DNA from: Kytococcus aerolatus
Lineage (GTDB): Bacteria > Actinomycetota > Actinomycetes > Actinomycetales > Dermatophilaceae
NCBI RefSeq assembly: GCF_900187395.1
Contig: NZ_FYEZ01000001.1
Span: 124,001 to 188,000, forward strand
Length of the DNA stretch: 64,000 bases
Direction: 5' to 3'
Both the position numbers and the translations under genes were made by a program. The notes under the pieces are model-generated. The model saw only the letters and a list, made by a program, of their open reading frames with translations. It was not told the DNA's origin and did not search any database. This document shows, in pieces, positions 1 through 11,292 of this stretch (positions within the stretch are counted from its first letter, which is position 1; every line of letters starts with the position of its first letter).

Positions 1-345
1 GCCCAACGCCCGGAGGAGCTCGTCCTCGAGATCGGAGGAGCAGACGAAGAAGCCGTACATCGGCAGATCGGTGGCGTCCTGGACCGGGAGGCCGTCGGCG
101 GTGAGGGCCTTCACCGCAGCGTGCGCCTCGTTCTGGTCCACCAGGCCGACCACGTCCACGTCGCCCCGCAGGAGCCGGATCTCCTGGAGCACCCGTCCGA
201 CGTTCGTCGCGCCGTCGAGGCTCACGAGCTGGACGGGGGAGGGGTCGATGCCCTGGGAGTCCATGAGGGTCCGGACGGCGGCGACGTCGCTCACCCCCTC
301 GAGCAGGCAGACGGTACGGGCGTCGGAGGCGGTGAGGTCGACCAT
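1..345 (-). CDS. TOPRIM-domain protein, partial (N-terminal part)
   Basis: Only the first 115 codons are inside the window; the C-terminal part lies off the left edge. The start of the protein carries a TOPRIM-like signature, LLEGVSD around residues 14-20 with the acidic E16, followed by a hydrophobic strand ending in VDQN near residue 70. A canonical TOPRIM has DxD at that point, so the second acidic motif looks relaxed. TOPRIM domains occur in topoisomerases, primases, RecR and OLD-type nucleases; a small stand-alone or OLD-like protein is the best guess. The ATG is preceded by a TAGGCT box (353-358 on the minus strand) with a 7-nt spacer and no ribosome binding site, which fits a leaderless mRNA. 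Confidence 0.55.
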   Translation of the reverse strand, partial: MVDLTASDARTVCLLEGVSDVAAVRTLMDSQGIDPSPVQLVSLDGATNVGRVLQEIRLLRGDVDVVGLVDQNEAHAAVKALTADGLPVQDATDLPMYGFFVCSSDLEDELLRALG

Positions 346-577
346 GGGACGCAGCCTAGGCAGGCCGGGCACCCGCAGCACCAGGGGCAACCGGTGGCTC
401 CCGGTACACCCCTTGCAGATGAGATGCGGACCGGCGCGCAACTCGGTGGTTGGCGGCGTGGGCCACCCGTAGACTGAGGTGCTGCCGACCCCGGGTGCCC
501 AGAGCGGTGCCCACGGTCGGCCCTCCGCTCCAGCACACCGTTCCTGCGGAGCGCCCCCGAACCCAGGAGTACCCCAC

Positions 578-2176
<1,599 letters not shown>

Positions 2177-2179
2177 GGC

Positions 2180-2965
2180 TCAGCCGTCCTCCTCGTCCCA
2201 GATCCGGACCTTCTTGGGCTTCGGGGCGACCCGCCCGTCGGCCTGAGCGGCCCTGCGGCGCGCGTTGCGCAGGGCGAAGATCCACAGGCCGGGCGGGAAG
2301 AGCATGGCCAGCCACCACTGGACCGCGTAGGCCTGGTGGGGCCCAAGGTCGGTGTCCGGCGGGTCCAGCGGGGTGGGGCGCTCCTGGGCGCCGTCCTCCT
2401 GGAGCAGCAGCAGCGGCTCGGCGAGCTCCAGGCCGGTCTCGTCCTCCATCTCGGCCGTGCTCACCATCGCGATCTGCCCCTTCGGCAGGTCACGGTCGCG
2501 GGAGGGCTCGCTGGGGCGCAACCAAGCGGTCAGCTCCACGGTGCCGGCCGGGGCAGCGGGCACCTCGGGGAGGGTCTCGGCGTCGTTGGCATTGGCCACC
2601 CAGCCCCGGTTCACGACGATCGTCGGCCCCTGCTCGGGCTCGAAGGGCACGAGCACCTCGTAGCCGTAGGCGGACTTCGAGGCCCCGCCGAAATGGGGGC
2701 GGTTGCGCACGAGCACCTGGTCCTCCACCAGGTAGCGTCCGGTCAGCCGCGTCGGGGTCCACTCGTCCTCGTAGGTCCAGCTGCCGTCGGGGCGCACCAG
2801 CTCGGTGTAGGGCACGGGGTCGGAGTCGCGGTGGGTCTCGATCCGCTCGACCGCCGCGGACTTGGCCTCGTGCCGGTGCCACTGCCACAGGCCCAGCCGC
2901 CAGCAGGCGGCCATGACCAGCAGGGCGAGCAGCAGCCCGCCCACCCACTTCCACACCGGCCGCAT
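2180..2965 (-). CDS. SURF1 family cytochrome c oxidase assembly protein
   Basis: The 261-residue protein has the SURF1 layout: an N-terminal membrane helix at about residues 8-25, a long extracytoplasmic domain, and a second helix near residues 215-232. The family helps insert haem into cytochrome aa3 oxidase. Conserved family features such as LGLWQWHR after the first helix and VVNRGWV in the central domain are visible. Its ATG shares one base with the stop codon of the upstream small gene (TGATG), so the three genes 3574-2180 form one translationally coupled operon. It converges on the ABC-F gene with three bases between stop codons. Confidence 0.9.
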   Translation of the reverse strand: MRPVWKWVGGLLLALLVMAACWRLGLWQWHRHEAKSAAVERIETHRDSDPVPYTELVRPDGSWTYEDEWTPTRLTGRYLVEDQVLVRNRPHFGGASKSAYGYEVLVPFEPEQGPTIVVNRGWVANANDAETLPEVPAAPAGTVELTAWLRPSEPSRDRDLPKGQIAMVSTAEMEDETGLELAEPLLLLQEDGAQERPTPLDPPDTDLGPHQAYAVQWWLAMLFPPGLWIFALRNARRRAAQADGRVAPKPKKVRIWDEEDG

Positions 2966-3207
2966 CAGCCGTCCTCCTCGGTCAGGTCGTCACAGGGGAT
3001 GGCCTCGCGCAGGAAGCCCCGCAGGTCCAGGAAGCTGGTGAGCCGCTCCCGGTGCTCGTCGCACGCCAGCCAGACCTTGCGACGCTCGGGGGCGTGGACG
3101 CGCGGGTTGTTCCAGACCAGGGCGTGCGGGGGCGTGGCACGGCACCCGGTGGCGCTGCACACGAGATGCCGGGTGGGGCGTCCGGGCGTGGGGGAGTCAC
3201 CCAGCAC
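2965..3207 (-). CDS. small conserved actinobacterial protein (SURF1-operon family)
   Basis: An 80-residue protein with cysteines near residues 17 and 22 and another in LACDEH near residue 47, a pattern compatible with a small metal-binding domain. Related actinobacterial proteins are often labelled 'acetone carboxylase' in databases; nothing here supports that activity. The proposed GTG start at 3207 overlaps the end of the DUF3099 gene by 11 nt, and the stop overlaps the SURF1 start, so it is the middle gene of a coupled three-gene operon. Function is unknown; the position suggests a link to respiratory-chain assembly. Confidence 0.7.
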   Translation of the reverse strand: MLGDSPTPGRPTRHLVCSATGCRATPPHALVWNNPRVHAPERRKVWLACDEHRERLTSFLDLRGFLREAIPCDDLTEEDG

Positions 3208-3574
3208 GGTCGTCCTCCGCGAGCTCCCCGACCAGCACCACGGGCTCGTCCTCGTCCCCGCCTGCCGTGGGGGCCAGCAGCTCCTCCCGGCCGGCCACGA
3301 ACTGACCACCCTGCCCGGCGGGCGGGGCCTGCCGGGCGTTGGCCAGCACCACGGCGATGTAGGGGATGAAGGCCGCGAAGAGCAGGAGGGCCACCCCGAA
3401 CCAGACCCAGGTGCCCTTGTAGACCAGCCAGGCGCCGACGGGGAAGGCGAGGATCCGGATACCCATCTGCCACAGGTAGACCCGCAGGCGCCGGTCCCGG
3501 TCGACGGAGGCCGAGGGGGCGGCCGAGGTGACGGAGGCGACCGGCTGGTCCGGGGTCCTGCGGGTGTGTGCCAT
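3197..3574 (-). CDS. DUF3099 family membrane protein
   Basis: The 125-residue protein has two predicted membrane helices at about residues 36-52 and 56-75, flanked by basic residues, and an acidic C-terminal tail. This is the usual size and topology of actinobacterial DUF3099 proteins, which are commonly found next to SURF1. It is the first gene of the operon that continues with the 80-residue protein and SURF1. No catalytic motif is visible and the molecular role is unknown. Confidence 0.75.
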   Translation of the reverse strand: MAHTRRTPDQPVASVTSAAPSASVDRDRRLRVYLWQMGIRILAFPVGAWLVYKGTWVWFGVALLLFAAFIPYIAVVLANARQAPPAGQGGQFVAGREELLAPTAGGDEDEPVVLVGELAEDDRAG

Positions 3575-3661
3575 GAGGGCCCCGAGTCTACGCCCGGCGG
3601 TCGTAGACGAGCCCGCCCCGGGTGCGTGTGACGTAGCGCACCGAGCAAGAGGACAGGGTAG

Positions 3662-4399
<738 letters not shown>

Positions 4400-4469
4400 C
4401 AGACTCGTCCCGGCAGCCGCAGCACCCCACCAGCAGAGTTCCCCGCACACCACCCACCAGGAGGACCCG

Positions 4470-5291
4470 ATGACCGAGAACGCCCCCACTCGTCAGAGCA
4501 CCGGCGCGATGGAGCAGCCCCCCACCGGCGCCGGCCTGCTCGAGGGCAAGACCATCCTGGTCACCGGTGTCCTCATGGAGTCCTCCATCGCCTTCCACGT
4601 GGCGCGCCTGTGCCAGCAGCAGGGTGCGAGCGTGATCCTCACCGGGTTCGGCCGCGGGATGAAGCTCACCCAGGCCATGGCCCGCCGCCTCCCGGTGGAG
4701 CCGGTCGTGGTCGAGCTCGACGTCACCGATCAGGAGCAGCTGGACAGCCTCGCGGACCGTCTCCGAGAGCACACCGACCGCCTCGACGGCGTGATGCACT
4801 CCATCGGCTTCGCCCCCGAGGGAGCCTTCAACTTCCTCGAGGCCACCTGGGAGGAGGTCTCCACCGCCATCCAGATCTCCAGCTACTCGCTGAAGTCCCT
4901 GGCCGTGGCCGCCAAGCCGCTGATGGGCGAGGGCTCGGCCGTGGTCGGCATGACCTTCGACGCGCGCTACGCTTGGCCGGTCTACGACTGGATGGGCGTG
5001 GCCAAGGCGGCCTTCGAGTCGGTGAACCGCTACCTCGCCCGCGACCTGGGCCCGGAGGGCATCCGCTGCAACCTGGTGGCCGCCGGCCCGATCCGCACCA
5101 CCGCCGCCAAGTCCATCCCGGGCTTCCAAGCCTTCGAGGACAACTGGGACACCCGCGCCCCGCTGGGCTGGTCGGTTTCGCTCTCCGAGCCGGCCGCCCG
5201 TGCCTGCGTCGCCCTGTTCTCCGACTGGTTCCCGGCGACCACCGGTGAGATCGTCCACGTCGACGGTGGAGTGCACTCCACCGGTCAGTGA
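4470..5291 (+). CDS. fabI: enoyl-ACP reductase FabI/InhA
   Basis: The 273-residue protein is an extended-type SDR with the InhA/FabI active site: Tyr172 and Lys179 in YDWMGVAK, matching Tyr158/Lys165 of mycobacterial InhA, plus the family motif LVTGVLMESSIA near residues 30-41. It catalyses the last reductive step of fatty-acid elongation and is the target class of isoniazid and triclosan. A strong ribosome binding site (GGAGGA) lies just before the ATG. The first ~20 residues are a low-complexity extension not normally present. It follows fabG and is probably co-transcribed with it. Confidence 0.93.
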   Translation: MTENAPTRQSTGAMEQPPTGAGLLEGKTILVTGVLMESSIAFHVARLCQQQGASVILTGFGRGMKLTQAMARRLPVEPVVVELDVTDQEQLDSLADRLREHTDRLDGVMHSIGFAPEGAFNFLEATWEEVSTAIQISSYSLKSLAVAAKPLMGEGSAVVGMTFDARYAWPVYDWMGVAKAAFESVNRYLARDLGPEGIRCNLVAAGPIRTTAAKSIPGFQAFEDNWDTRAPLGWSVSLSEPAARACVALFSDWFPATTGEIVHVDGGVHSTGQ

Positions 5292-5343
5292 TTCGTCCGG
5301 CACCTGCACGCAGCACGTGCCCCGCGGCCCTAGGCTGCGGGGC

Positions 5344-7506
5344 ATGACTGCACCCACCGTGGCCGTGTCGGAGGTCCGCCTCCTGGAGGGGCCGAACCTG
5401 TACTACACGCGCCCGGCGGTGAAGGTGATGCTCCGGGTGGAGGGCATGGCCGAAGCCGAGCGCGCCGAGTGCCTGCGGGTGGCCGAGCTCCTCGGCCTCC
5501 CGCGCACCGTCCCGGGGCGCCCCGGGACGCAGCAGCGATCCCGCTTCCTCGTCCGTCTGGCGCGCCGGGTCATCCGGGCCCTCGGCCGGGAGGTGGGACT
5601 GGGGGAGATCACCGCCCGGGGACGCACCGGGGACGACCCGGCCGACATCACCGTCGCCTTCCGGTGGTGGCGGCGGGGGACCGGGGAGGCCATGGGGCGG
5701 GCGATCGGACCGCTGCTGGAGGCGATGTGGGCCGACCCGGAGCGCTTCGAGGAGCAGCTGGAGCAGGCGGCGCGCCAGGTGCTCGCCGCCGACCCGGGCG
5801 CGGAGCCGGTGGCCTTCCGGCCGAAGGTCCCGGTGGTCTCGGTGACCGGGACCAACGGGAAGACCACCACCACCCGTCTCCTGGCGCACATCGCGATGGA
5901 GGCCGGACGCACCGCCGCCTGGTCGTCCACCGACGGGGTGCTGCGACAGGGCGAGTGGCTGGTGAGGGGCGACTACTCCGGACCCTCCGGCGCCCGGCTG
6001 GCGCTGGAGGGTCCGGAGGTGGAGGTCGGCATCCTGGAGACCGCACGGGGCGGGCTGCTCCAGAAGGGGATGGGGGTGCGCTCCAATGACGTCTCGGTGG
6101 TCACGAACGTCTCCGCCGACCACCTGGGGAGCCACGGGATCAACACCCTCGACCAGCTCGCCGAGGTCAAGGGGATCATCACCCGGGTGACCCGTCCCAG
6201 CGGCTGGGTGGTCCTCAACGCCGACGACCCCCGGGTGTGGGACATGCGCCACCGGGCCACCGGCCAGGTCTGGGCCTTCAGCCTTGACCCCGCGAACCCC
6301 GCCCTGCGGGCCGCGGTGGAGGGCGGAGGGCGGGCCATGACCGTGCTCGACGAGTCGGTGGCGATGATCACCGGGGTGGGGGACCCGCGCCACGTCGTGC
6401 CGCTGGCCGAGGTCCCCATGACCCTGGGCGGTCTCTCCCGGCCGAACGTGGCCAACGTGCTCGCCGCCGCCGCGGCGGCGATCGGTCTCGGCCTCAGCCG
6501 CGAGGAGGTCGCCGCCGGGCTGCGCACCTTCCAACCGGACCGGCACCACAACCCGGCCCGCATGAACACCTTCCGGTGGCGCGTCCCGGACGGTGAGGCC
6601 ACGATCGTCTGCGACCTCGCGCACAACGAAGCCGGCGTCGAGACACTGCTGGAGGTGGCGCGGGGGCTCGTCCTGCCCGGGTCGGAGGTGCACCTGACCC
6701 TGGGTGGGCTGGGGGACCGGACCGACGAGATCCTCGAGGCGATGGGGGTCGTCGCGGGACGCGGCGCCGACCGGACCCACCTGGTGTCCAAGGACCACTA
6801 TCTGCGGGGCCGCGAGGTGGAGGAGGTCTTCGACCACCTGCGCACCGGGCTGGCCAGCGTCGGCCAGGTGCCCACCGCCACCTGGCCGGACGAGGTGGCC
6901 GCGCTGGCCGGGGTCACGGAGATGCTGCGGGACGGTGACGTCCTGGCCTTCACCGTGCACGACCGCCGCGACGAGGACCTGGCCTGGCTCGACGAGCACG
7001 GGGCCGAGGAGCTCTCGGCCGAGGAGGTCGCTCGGCTCGTGAAGCGCTCCCGGGGTCAGCACGAGCTCGACGCCTGCTTCACGGCCCTGGCGGAGGGACC
7101 CACCCCCGAGCGGGTGTCCGGCCTGCGGGAGCTCGTCGCGTCCCGCCCCGGGGACGCCCGGGTCCGCTTCGAGCTCGCCCGGGCCCTGGACGCCGCCGGG
7201 GAGGCGGACCAGGCGATCGCGACGCACGAGGAGGCCCTGGGCCTGGGGCTGCGGGAGCCGCAGCGCTTCGTGGCCCTCATGGAACGGGCGATGGCGGCCC
7301 GGGCCGGGGGCCGCGTCGCGGAGGCGTCGACCTGGGCACGGGAGCTCACCGAGCGTTACGACGACTCGGCCGCCGCGGCAGCGTTGGCCGCCCTGACGGC
7401 CTTGGATGCCGGCCGACCCGAGCGTGCGGCGACCGACGCGGTGGAGTGGCTGCTGCACCACTCCACCCACCCGGCGGACTGGGAGTTCACCGGCCGGCTG
7501 GTCTGA
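5344..7506 (+). CDS. CphA-like Mur ligase domain protein with C-terminal TPR-like domain
   Basis: The 720-residue protein has three parts. Residues 1-160 include LLEGPNLYYTRPAV, reminiscent of the RVYRGPNLW start of cyanophycin synthetase. Residues 165-560 are a Mur-ligase domain with the ATP-binding motif TGTNGKTTT (about 170-178), the LETARGGLL and TNVSADHLG motifs seen in the ligase half of CphA, and a C-terminal ligase segment. Residues 570-720 are helical, with repeats like a tetratricopeptide domain. The ATP-grasp domain of CphA is missing. The gene ends 7 bp from the convergent cphA stop. I infer a role linked to cyanophycin or a related branched peptide, but the substrate is unknown. 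TAGGCT (5331-5336) with a 7-nt spacer marks a leaderless start. Confidence 0.8.
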   Translation: MTAPTVAVSEVRLLEGPNLYYTRPAVKVMLRVEGMAEAERAECLRVAELLGLPRTVPGRPGTQQRSRFLVRLARRVIRALGREVGLGEITARGRTGDDPADITVAFRWWRRGTGEAMGRAIGPLLEAMWADPERFEEQLEQAARQVLAADPGAEPVAFRPKVPVVSVTGTNGKTTTTRLLAHIAMEAGRTAAWSSTDGVLRQGEWLVRGDYSGPSGARLALEGPEVEVGILETARGGLLQKGMGVRSNDVSVVTNVSADHLGSHGINTLDQLAEVKGIITRVTRPSGWVVLNADDPRVWDMRHRATGQVWAFSLDPANPALRAAVEGGGRAMTVLDESVAMITGVGDPRHVVPLAEVPMTLGGLSRPNVANVLAAAAAAIGLGLSREEVAAGLRTFQPDRHHNPARMNTFRWRVPDGEATIVCDLAHNEAGVETLLEVARGLVLPGSEVHLTLGGLGDRTDEILEAMGVVAGRGADRTHLVSKDHYLRGREVEEVFDHLRTGLASVGQVPTATWPDEVAALAGVTEMLRDGDVLAFTVHDRRDEDLAWLDEHGAEELSAEEVARLVKRSRGQHELDACFTALAEGPTPERVSGLRELVASRPGDARVRFELARALDAAGEADQAIATHEEALGLGLREPQRFVALMERAMAARAGGRVAEASTWARELTERYDDSAAAAALAALTALDAGRPERAATDAVEWLLHHSTHPADWEFTGRLV

Positions 7507-7513
7507 GGAGGGC

Positions 7514-10291
7514 TCAAGCCAGGTCGGGGTCCGGCACCATGAGCACCCCGGCGCGGGGGCTCGGCTGGGCGCGGTGGGTGTAGTCCTCCAGCAGCTGCAT
7601 GACCTCGGCGGCCTGGTCCACCGCCATCGCGACGACGTCGCCGGGCTCGGCCAGGTCGAGCGCCCGCCGGCAGGCCTCCTCCTCGTCCGGCACCACGAGC
7701 ACCTCCGTGCCGTGGCCGCCCGTGGTGGCCGCCTCGCGCAGGGCCTCGGCCACCAGCTGGGCGGACTCACCGGCGGGTCGCCCGCGCAGGTTGTCGTCCT
7801 CCCGCACCACGACCACGTCGAACCAGGGCGCCACCACGGTGCCGAGCTCCCGGATGTCCTCGTCGCGTCGGTCCCCGGTCGCGCCGAGCACGCCGATGCG
7901 CCGCACCTGCTGCCCCTCGGCGGCCGCCTGCTCGGCCCGGGCCGACACGAACTGCCCCAGGCTCTCCACCCCGGCCGGGTTGTGGGCGTAGTCGACGAAG
8001 ACCTCGGCGCCGCGCACCTCCACGCGGTTGAGGCGTCCCGGGGAGAGATAGCTGTCCGGGACGAAGGAGCGCAGCCCCGCCCGGATGTCGTGCAGGGGTG
8101 CCCCGGCGGCCCAGGCCGCGCCGGCGGCGGCCATGGCGTTGGCCACGTTGAACCGGGCCGCACCGTTGTAGGTGGCCGGGATGGTGTGCGTCCACGCCAG
8201 CGGCATCCGCCGCTTGCCCTCGCAGAGCACGATCCGCTCACCCCGGGGGGTGGCCTCCAGGAGCACCGCCCGGCCCCCGCGGCCGAGGCGCTTCTCCACG
8301 AAGAGGTGCTCGGGACTGCCCGGCTCGGCCAGCGAGAAGTACATGACCTGCCCGCGGCACCGGTGCCTCATCTCGCGGACCAGCGGGTCGTCGGCGTTGA
8401 GCACCGCCGTGCCGGACCGGGGCACGGCCGAGACGACGACGCTCTTGACCTGTGCCAGCTGCTCCACGGTGTCGATCCCGGCCAGGCCGAGGTGGTCGGC
8501 GGTCACGTTGGTCACCACGGCCACGTCGTTCTTGTCGTAGCCCAGGCCCTCGCGCAGGATGCCGCCGCGCGCCACCTCGAGGACGGCGAAGTCGACGCGC
8601 GGGTTCTGCAGCACGGTGCGGGCCGACTTCGGCCCCGAGGCGTCCCGCTTGATGACGAGCCGTTCGTCGATGGCGACCCCGTCGGTGCTCGTGAGCCCGA
8701 CGTGCTTGCCGGCGCCGCGCATGATGTGGCCGATCATCCGGCCGGTCGTCGTCTTCCCGTTGGTGCCGGTCACCGCGACGATCGGCACCCGCGCCGGGGA
8801 GCCGGGCGGGAAGAGCAGGTCGAGGACCGGCTTGGCGATGAACTGCGGCTCGCCCTCGGTGGGGTGGGTGTGCATCCGGAACCCGGGAGCGGCGTTGACC
8901 TCCACGATCGCCCCACCGACCTCGGAGACCGACTGCGTGATGTCCGGGCTCATGAAGTCGATGCCGGCGATGTCCAGCCCGACGATGCGGGCGGCCTCCT
9001 CGGCGATGTCGACATTGTCGGGGTGCACCTCCCAGGTGCGGTCGATCGAGATGCCACCGGTGGACATGTTGCCGGTGCGCACCAGCGGCACGTCCAGTCC
9101 CTCCTCGGGGACCGACTCCGGGGTGTACCCCTGCTCGGAGAGGTAGGCCAGGGCCGCCTCGTCGAGGGCGATGCGGGTCAGCACCTTCTCGTGACCGACC
9201 CCGCGTCGCGGGTCCTCGTTCTCCCGGGCCACGAGCTCGGCGATCGTGGAGCGACCGTCCCCGACCACCTGGGCCGGGACGCGCTCGGCGACGGCGACGA
9301 CCTGCCCGCCCACGACCAGGAAGCGGTAGTCCTTCCCCCGGACGTAGGACTCCACCACGACGACCCCGCGGCGGGACTGCGCGACGGCGCGCGGGAAGGC
9401 GTCCCGGACCGCGGCGGCGTCGGCGAGGTCGAGCTGGACCCCCCGCCCGTGGTTGCCGTCGAGCGGCTTGACGACCACCGGGTACCCGATGCGCTCGGCG
9501 ACAGCCACCGCCTCCGCGGCGTCACGCGTCGTCCCCGAGCGGGGAACCGGCAGGCCCGCCCCGGCCAGCAGCGTGGTGGTCATCGACTTGTCGCCGGCCA
9601 CGTCCACGGCCAGGGCGGAGGTGCGGGAGGTCATCGTGGCGCGGATGCGCTGGGCGTGGACGCCCTGCCCGAGCTGCACGAAGGAGGCGCTGTTGAGCCG
9701 GAGCCAGGGGATGTCGCGGGACTCGGCCTCGTCGATGATCGCCTGGGTGGAGGGGCCGAAGGCGACGCGCTGGGCCAGTCGGAGGAAGTCGTCCAGCTCG
9801 GCCTCGAAGTCGAGGGGGGCCGCCACGGGGTCCACGCAGTGGTTGACGATGCGGACGGCGAGCTCCCCGGCCGCCCGCCCCAGGCGCTCCTCGGAGTAGG
9901 CATAGATCATGTTGTAGCGGCCCGGGTGGCCGGGCACGGACCGGGTCTTGCCCCGGGTCACCCGGTGCCCGGCCAGGTTCTGCAGCTCGAGGGCGACGTG
10001 CTCGGCGATGTGCCCCATCCAGGTGCCCTCGTGGAGGCGCTCGACGAACCCGCCCTCGCGCCCGGTGGAGCAGGTGTGCTTGTCCAGCGTGGGCAGCAGA
10101 CCGGTCAGCCGCTCGGTGAAGCCGTCGATCGCCGAGGACGGGTACTCCTCGAGGATCCCGAGGTCCACCACGAGGTGCATGGCCTGGTCGTAGGACCACA
10201 GGTTCGGGCCGCGGTACACGCGGGTGGAGACGATCGTGAGCTCCGGGACGGGCCCCTGCGGATCACGGGTGGTGCTGCGGGGGTCGTTCAC
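7514..10291 (-). CDS. cphA: cyanophycin synthetase CphA
   Basis: The protein is 925 residues, the usual length of CphA1. It has the N-terminal domain (RVYRGPNLWSYDQAMH near residue 24), a central ATP-grasp domain (VVKPLDGNHGRGV about residues 270-282), and a C-terminal Mur-ligase domain with TGTNGKTTTGR near residue 505. The enzyme polymerises aspartate and arginine into the nitrogen-storage polymer cyanophycin, the ATP-grasp domain adding aspartate and the Mur domain arginine. The start is the GTG at 10291, which overlaps the cphB stop (GTGA); coding further upstream in this frame is antisense to cphB and not protein-like. cphB-cphA is therefore a coupled operon. Confidence 0.95.
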   Translation of the reverse strand: MNDPRSTTRDPQGPVPELTIVSTRVYRGPNLWSYDQAMHLVVDLGILEEYPSSAIDGFTERLTGLLPTLDKHTCSTGREGGFVERLHEGTWMGHIAEHVALELQNLAGHRVTRGKTRSVPGHPGRYNMIYAYSEERLGRAAGELAVRIVNHCVDPVAAPLDFEAELDDFLRLAQRVAFGPSTQAIIDEAESRDIPWLRLNSASFVQLGQGVHAQRIRATMTSRTSALAVDVAGDKSMTTTLLAGAGLPVPRSGTTRDAAEAVAVAERIGYPVVVKPLDGNHGRGVQLDLADAAAVRDAFPRAVAQSRRGVVVVESYVRGKDYRFLVVGGQVVAVAERVPAQVVGDGRSTIAELVARENEDPRRGVGHEKVLTRIALDEAALAYLSEQGYTPESVPEEGLDVPLVRTGNMSTGGISIDRTWEVHPDNVDIAEEAARIVGLDIAGIDFMSPDITQSVSEVGGAIVEVNAAPGFRMHTHPTEGEPQFIAKPVLDLLFPPGSPARVPIVAVTGTNGKTTTGRMIGHIMRGAGKHVGLTSTDGVAIDERLVIKRDASGPKSARTVLQNPRVDFAVLEVARGGILREGLGYDKNDVAVVTNVTADHLGLAGIDTVEQLAQVKSVVVSAVPRSGTAVLNADDPLVREMRHRCRGQVMYFSLAEPGSPEHLFVEKRLGRGGRAVLLEATPRGERIVLCEGKRRMPLAWTHTIPATYNGAARFNVANAMAAAGAAWAAGAPLHDIRAGLRSFVPDSYLSPGRLNRVEVRGAEVFVDYAHNPAGVESLGQFVSARAEQAAAEGQQVRRIGVLGATGDRRDEDIRELGTVVAPWFDVVVVREDDNLRGRPAGESAQLVAEALREAATTGGHGTEVLVVPDEEEACRRALDLAEPGDVVAMAVDQAAEVMQLLEDYTHRAQPSPRAGVLMVPDPDLA

Positions 10292-11271
10292 GGGGTGTCT
10301 CCCTCGTCGGGCGTGGCAGCGCGCTCCATGGCCCGCTCGAGCCGGGCGATGTCGGAGGCCTGCTGGCGGATGGTGAAGATCATGTCGTCCTGCGCGTGCT
10401 GCTCGACGAAGTGCGCGAGGCGGTGGGCGTCCAGGTCGAAGACGGCCCCGGCAGGCAGGGTGTGCACCACGGCCCCCGAGAGCAGCAGGGGCGCGCCGTC
10501 GGCCGCCTCGTGGGCGTCGGTGTAGGCGCGGCCCGCGTCGACGAGGAAGACGGCGCCGGCACCGTGGACGCTGAAGCGGCGGATCCGTTCCCCGGTGGCC
10601 GAGCGTCCCTCGACGAGCTCGATGGCCGTGTCCTCGTCGATCCCCAGTCCCCACAGGGCGGGGGAGACGGCGACCACCGACATGAGGCGTCCGTAGCGGC
10701 CGCGCTGGTCGAAGTGCTGGTCGAGGACGACGTCCTCCACCAGTCCGAGGCCCTGGGAGACCTGGGCGGTGCGTTGACGCGGGGTGAGCCCCTCCTCCCC
10801 GAGCGAGATCATGTGCCGGCTGAGGATGGACGCCCCGGCCGACGTACCTCCCACGACCGCTCCGCGGGCGTGGGCCCGGAGGATCGCCTCCCCGGTGGGG
10901 GTCCCCACGAGGTACTGGCTGAGCTTGAGCTGGTTCCCGCCGGTGAGGAAGACGCCGGTGGCCCGGTCGAGGGCCTCCACCCAGCGCGCGTCGTGCGCAT
11001 CCTCCCGGGAGGAGGGTGCGACGACGACGGTGCTCGCGGCCCCCAGACGCTCGAAGAGGGTCGTGTAGGTCCCGCCCGCCTCGGACTCGAAGGCCGAGGC
11101 GGTGGGGATCACCACGACGTGGCCGTCCTCGGCGCCGGCCAGGGAGGCGAAGCGACGGAGCACCTTCATCATGTCCCGCCGGTCCTCGGCGCCACCGATG
11201 ATCATGAGCCGGCGGACCTCGCCGATGGCCTGCTCTCCGGGGTCGGGGACGGTGCCGGGGCGCGGAGACAT
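10288..11271 (-). CDS. cphB: cyanophycinase CphB
   Basis: The 327-residue protein is a peptidase S51 family member with the nucleophile motif GGTSAGAS and the early RLMIIGGAEDR motif. CphB cleaves cyanophycin to beta-Asp-Arg dipeptides. Length and motif order agree with bacterial cyanophycinases. The ATG at 11271 has TACAGT (11279-11284 on the minus strand) 7 nt upstream, giving a leaderless start; a GTG nine bases earlier overlaps that box and was rejected. It is the first gene of the cphB-cphA operon, so synthesis and breakdown are encoded on one transcript. Confidence 0.94.
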   Translation of the reverse strand: MSPRPGTVPDPGEQAIGEVRRLMIIGGAEDRRDMMKVLRRFASLAGAEDGHVVVIPTASAFESEAGGTYTTLFERLGAASTVVVAPSSREDAHDARWVEALDRATGVFLTGGNQLKLSQYLVGTPTGEAILRAHARGAVVGGTSAGASILSRHMISLGEEGLTPRQRTAQVSQGLGLVEDVVLDQHFDQRGRYGRLMSVVAVSPALWGLGIDEDTAIELVEGRSATGERIRRFSVHGAGAVFLVDAGRAYTDAHEAADGAPLLLSGAVVHTLPAGAVFDLDAHRLAHFVEQHAQDDMIFTIRQQASDIARLERAMERAATPDEGDTP

Positions 11272-11292
11272 GCCCTCCACTGTAGGTGGGGC

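Noticed and set aside
2965-3207. Acetone carboxylase
   Set aside because: The name is often attached to this small family, but an 80-residue protein cannot be that multi-subunit enzyme and no motif supports it.
7406-10525. 1039-codon open frame on the plus strand opposite cphA
   Set aside because: It is a mirror frame of a high-GC gene: Gly/Val/His/Arg-rich, with no domain, while the minus strand encodes a complete cyanophycin synthetase.
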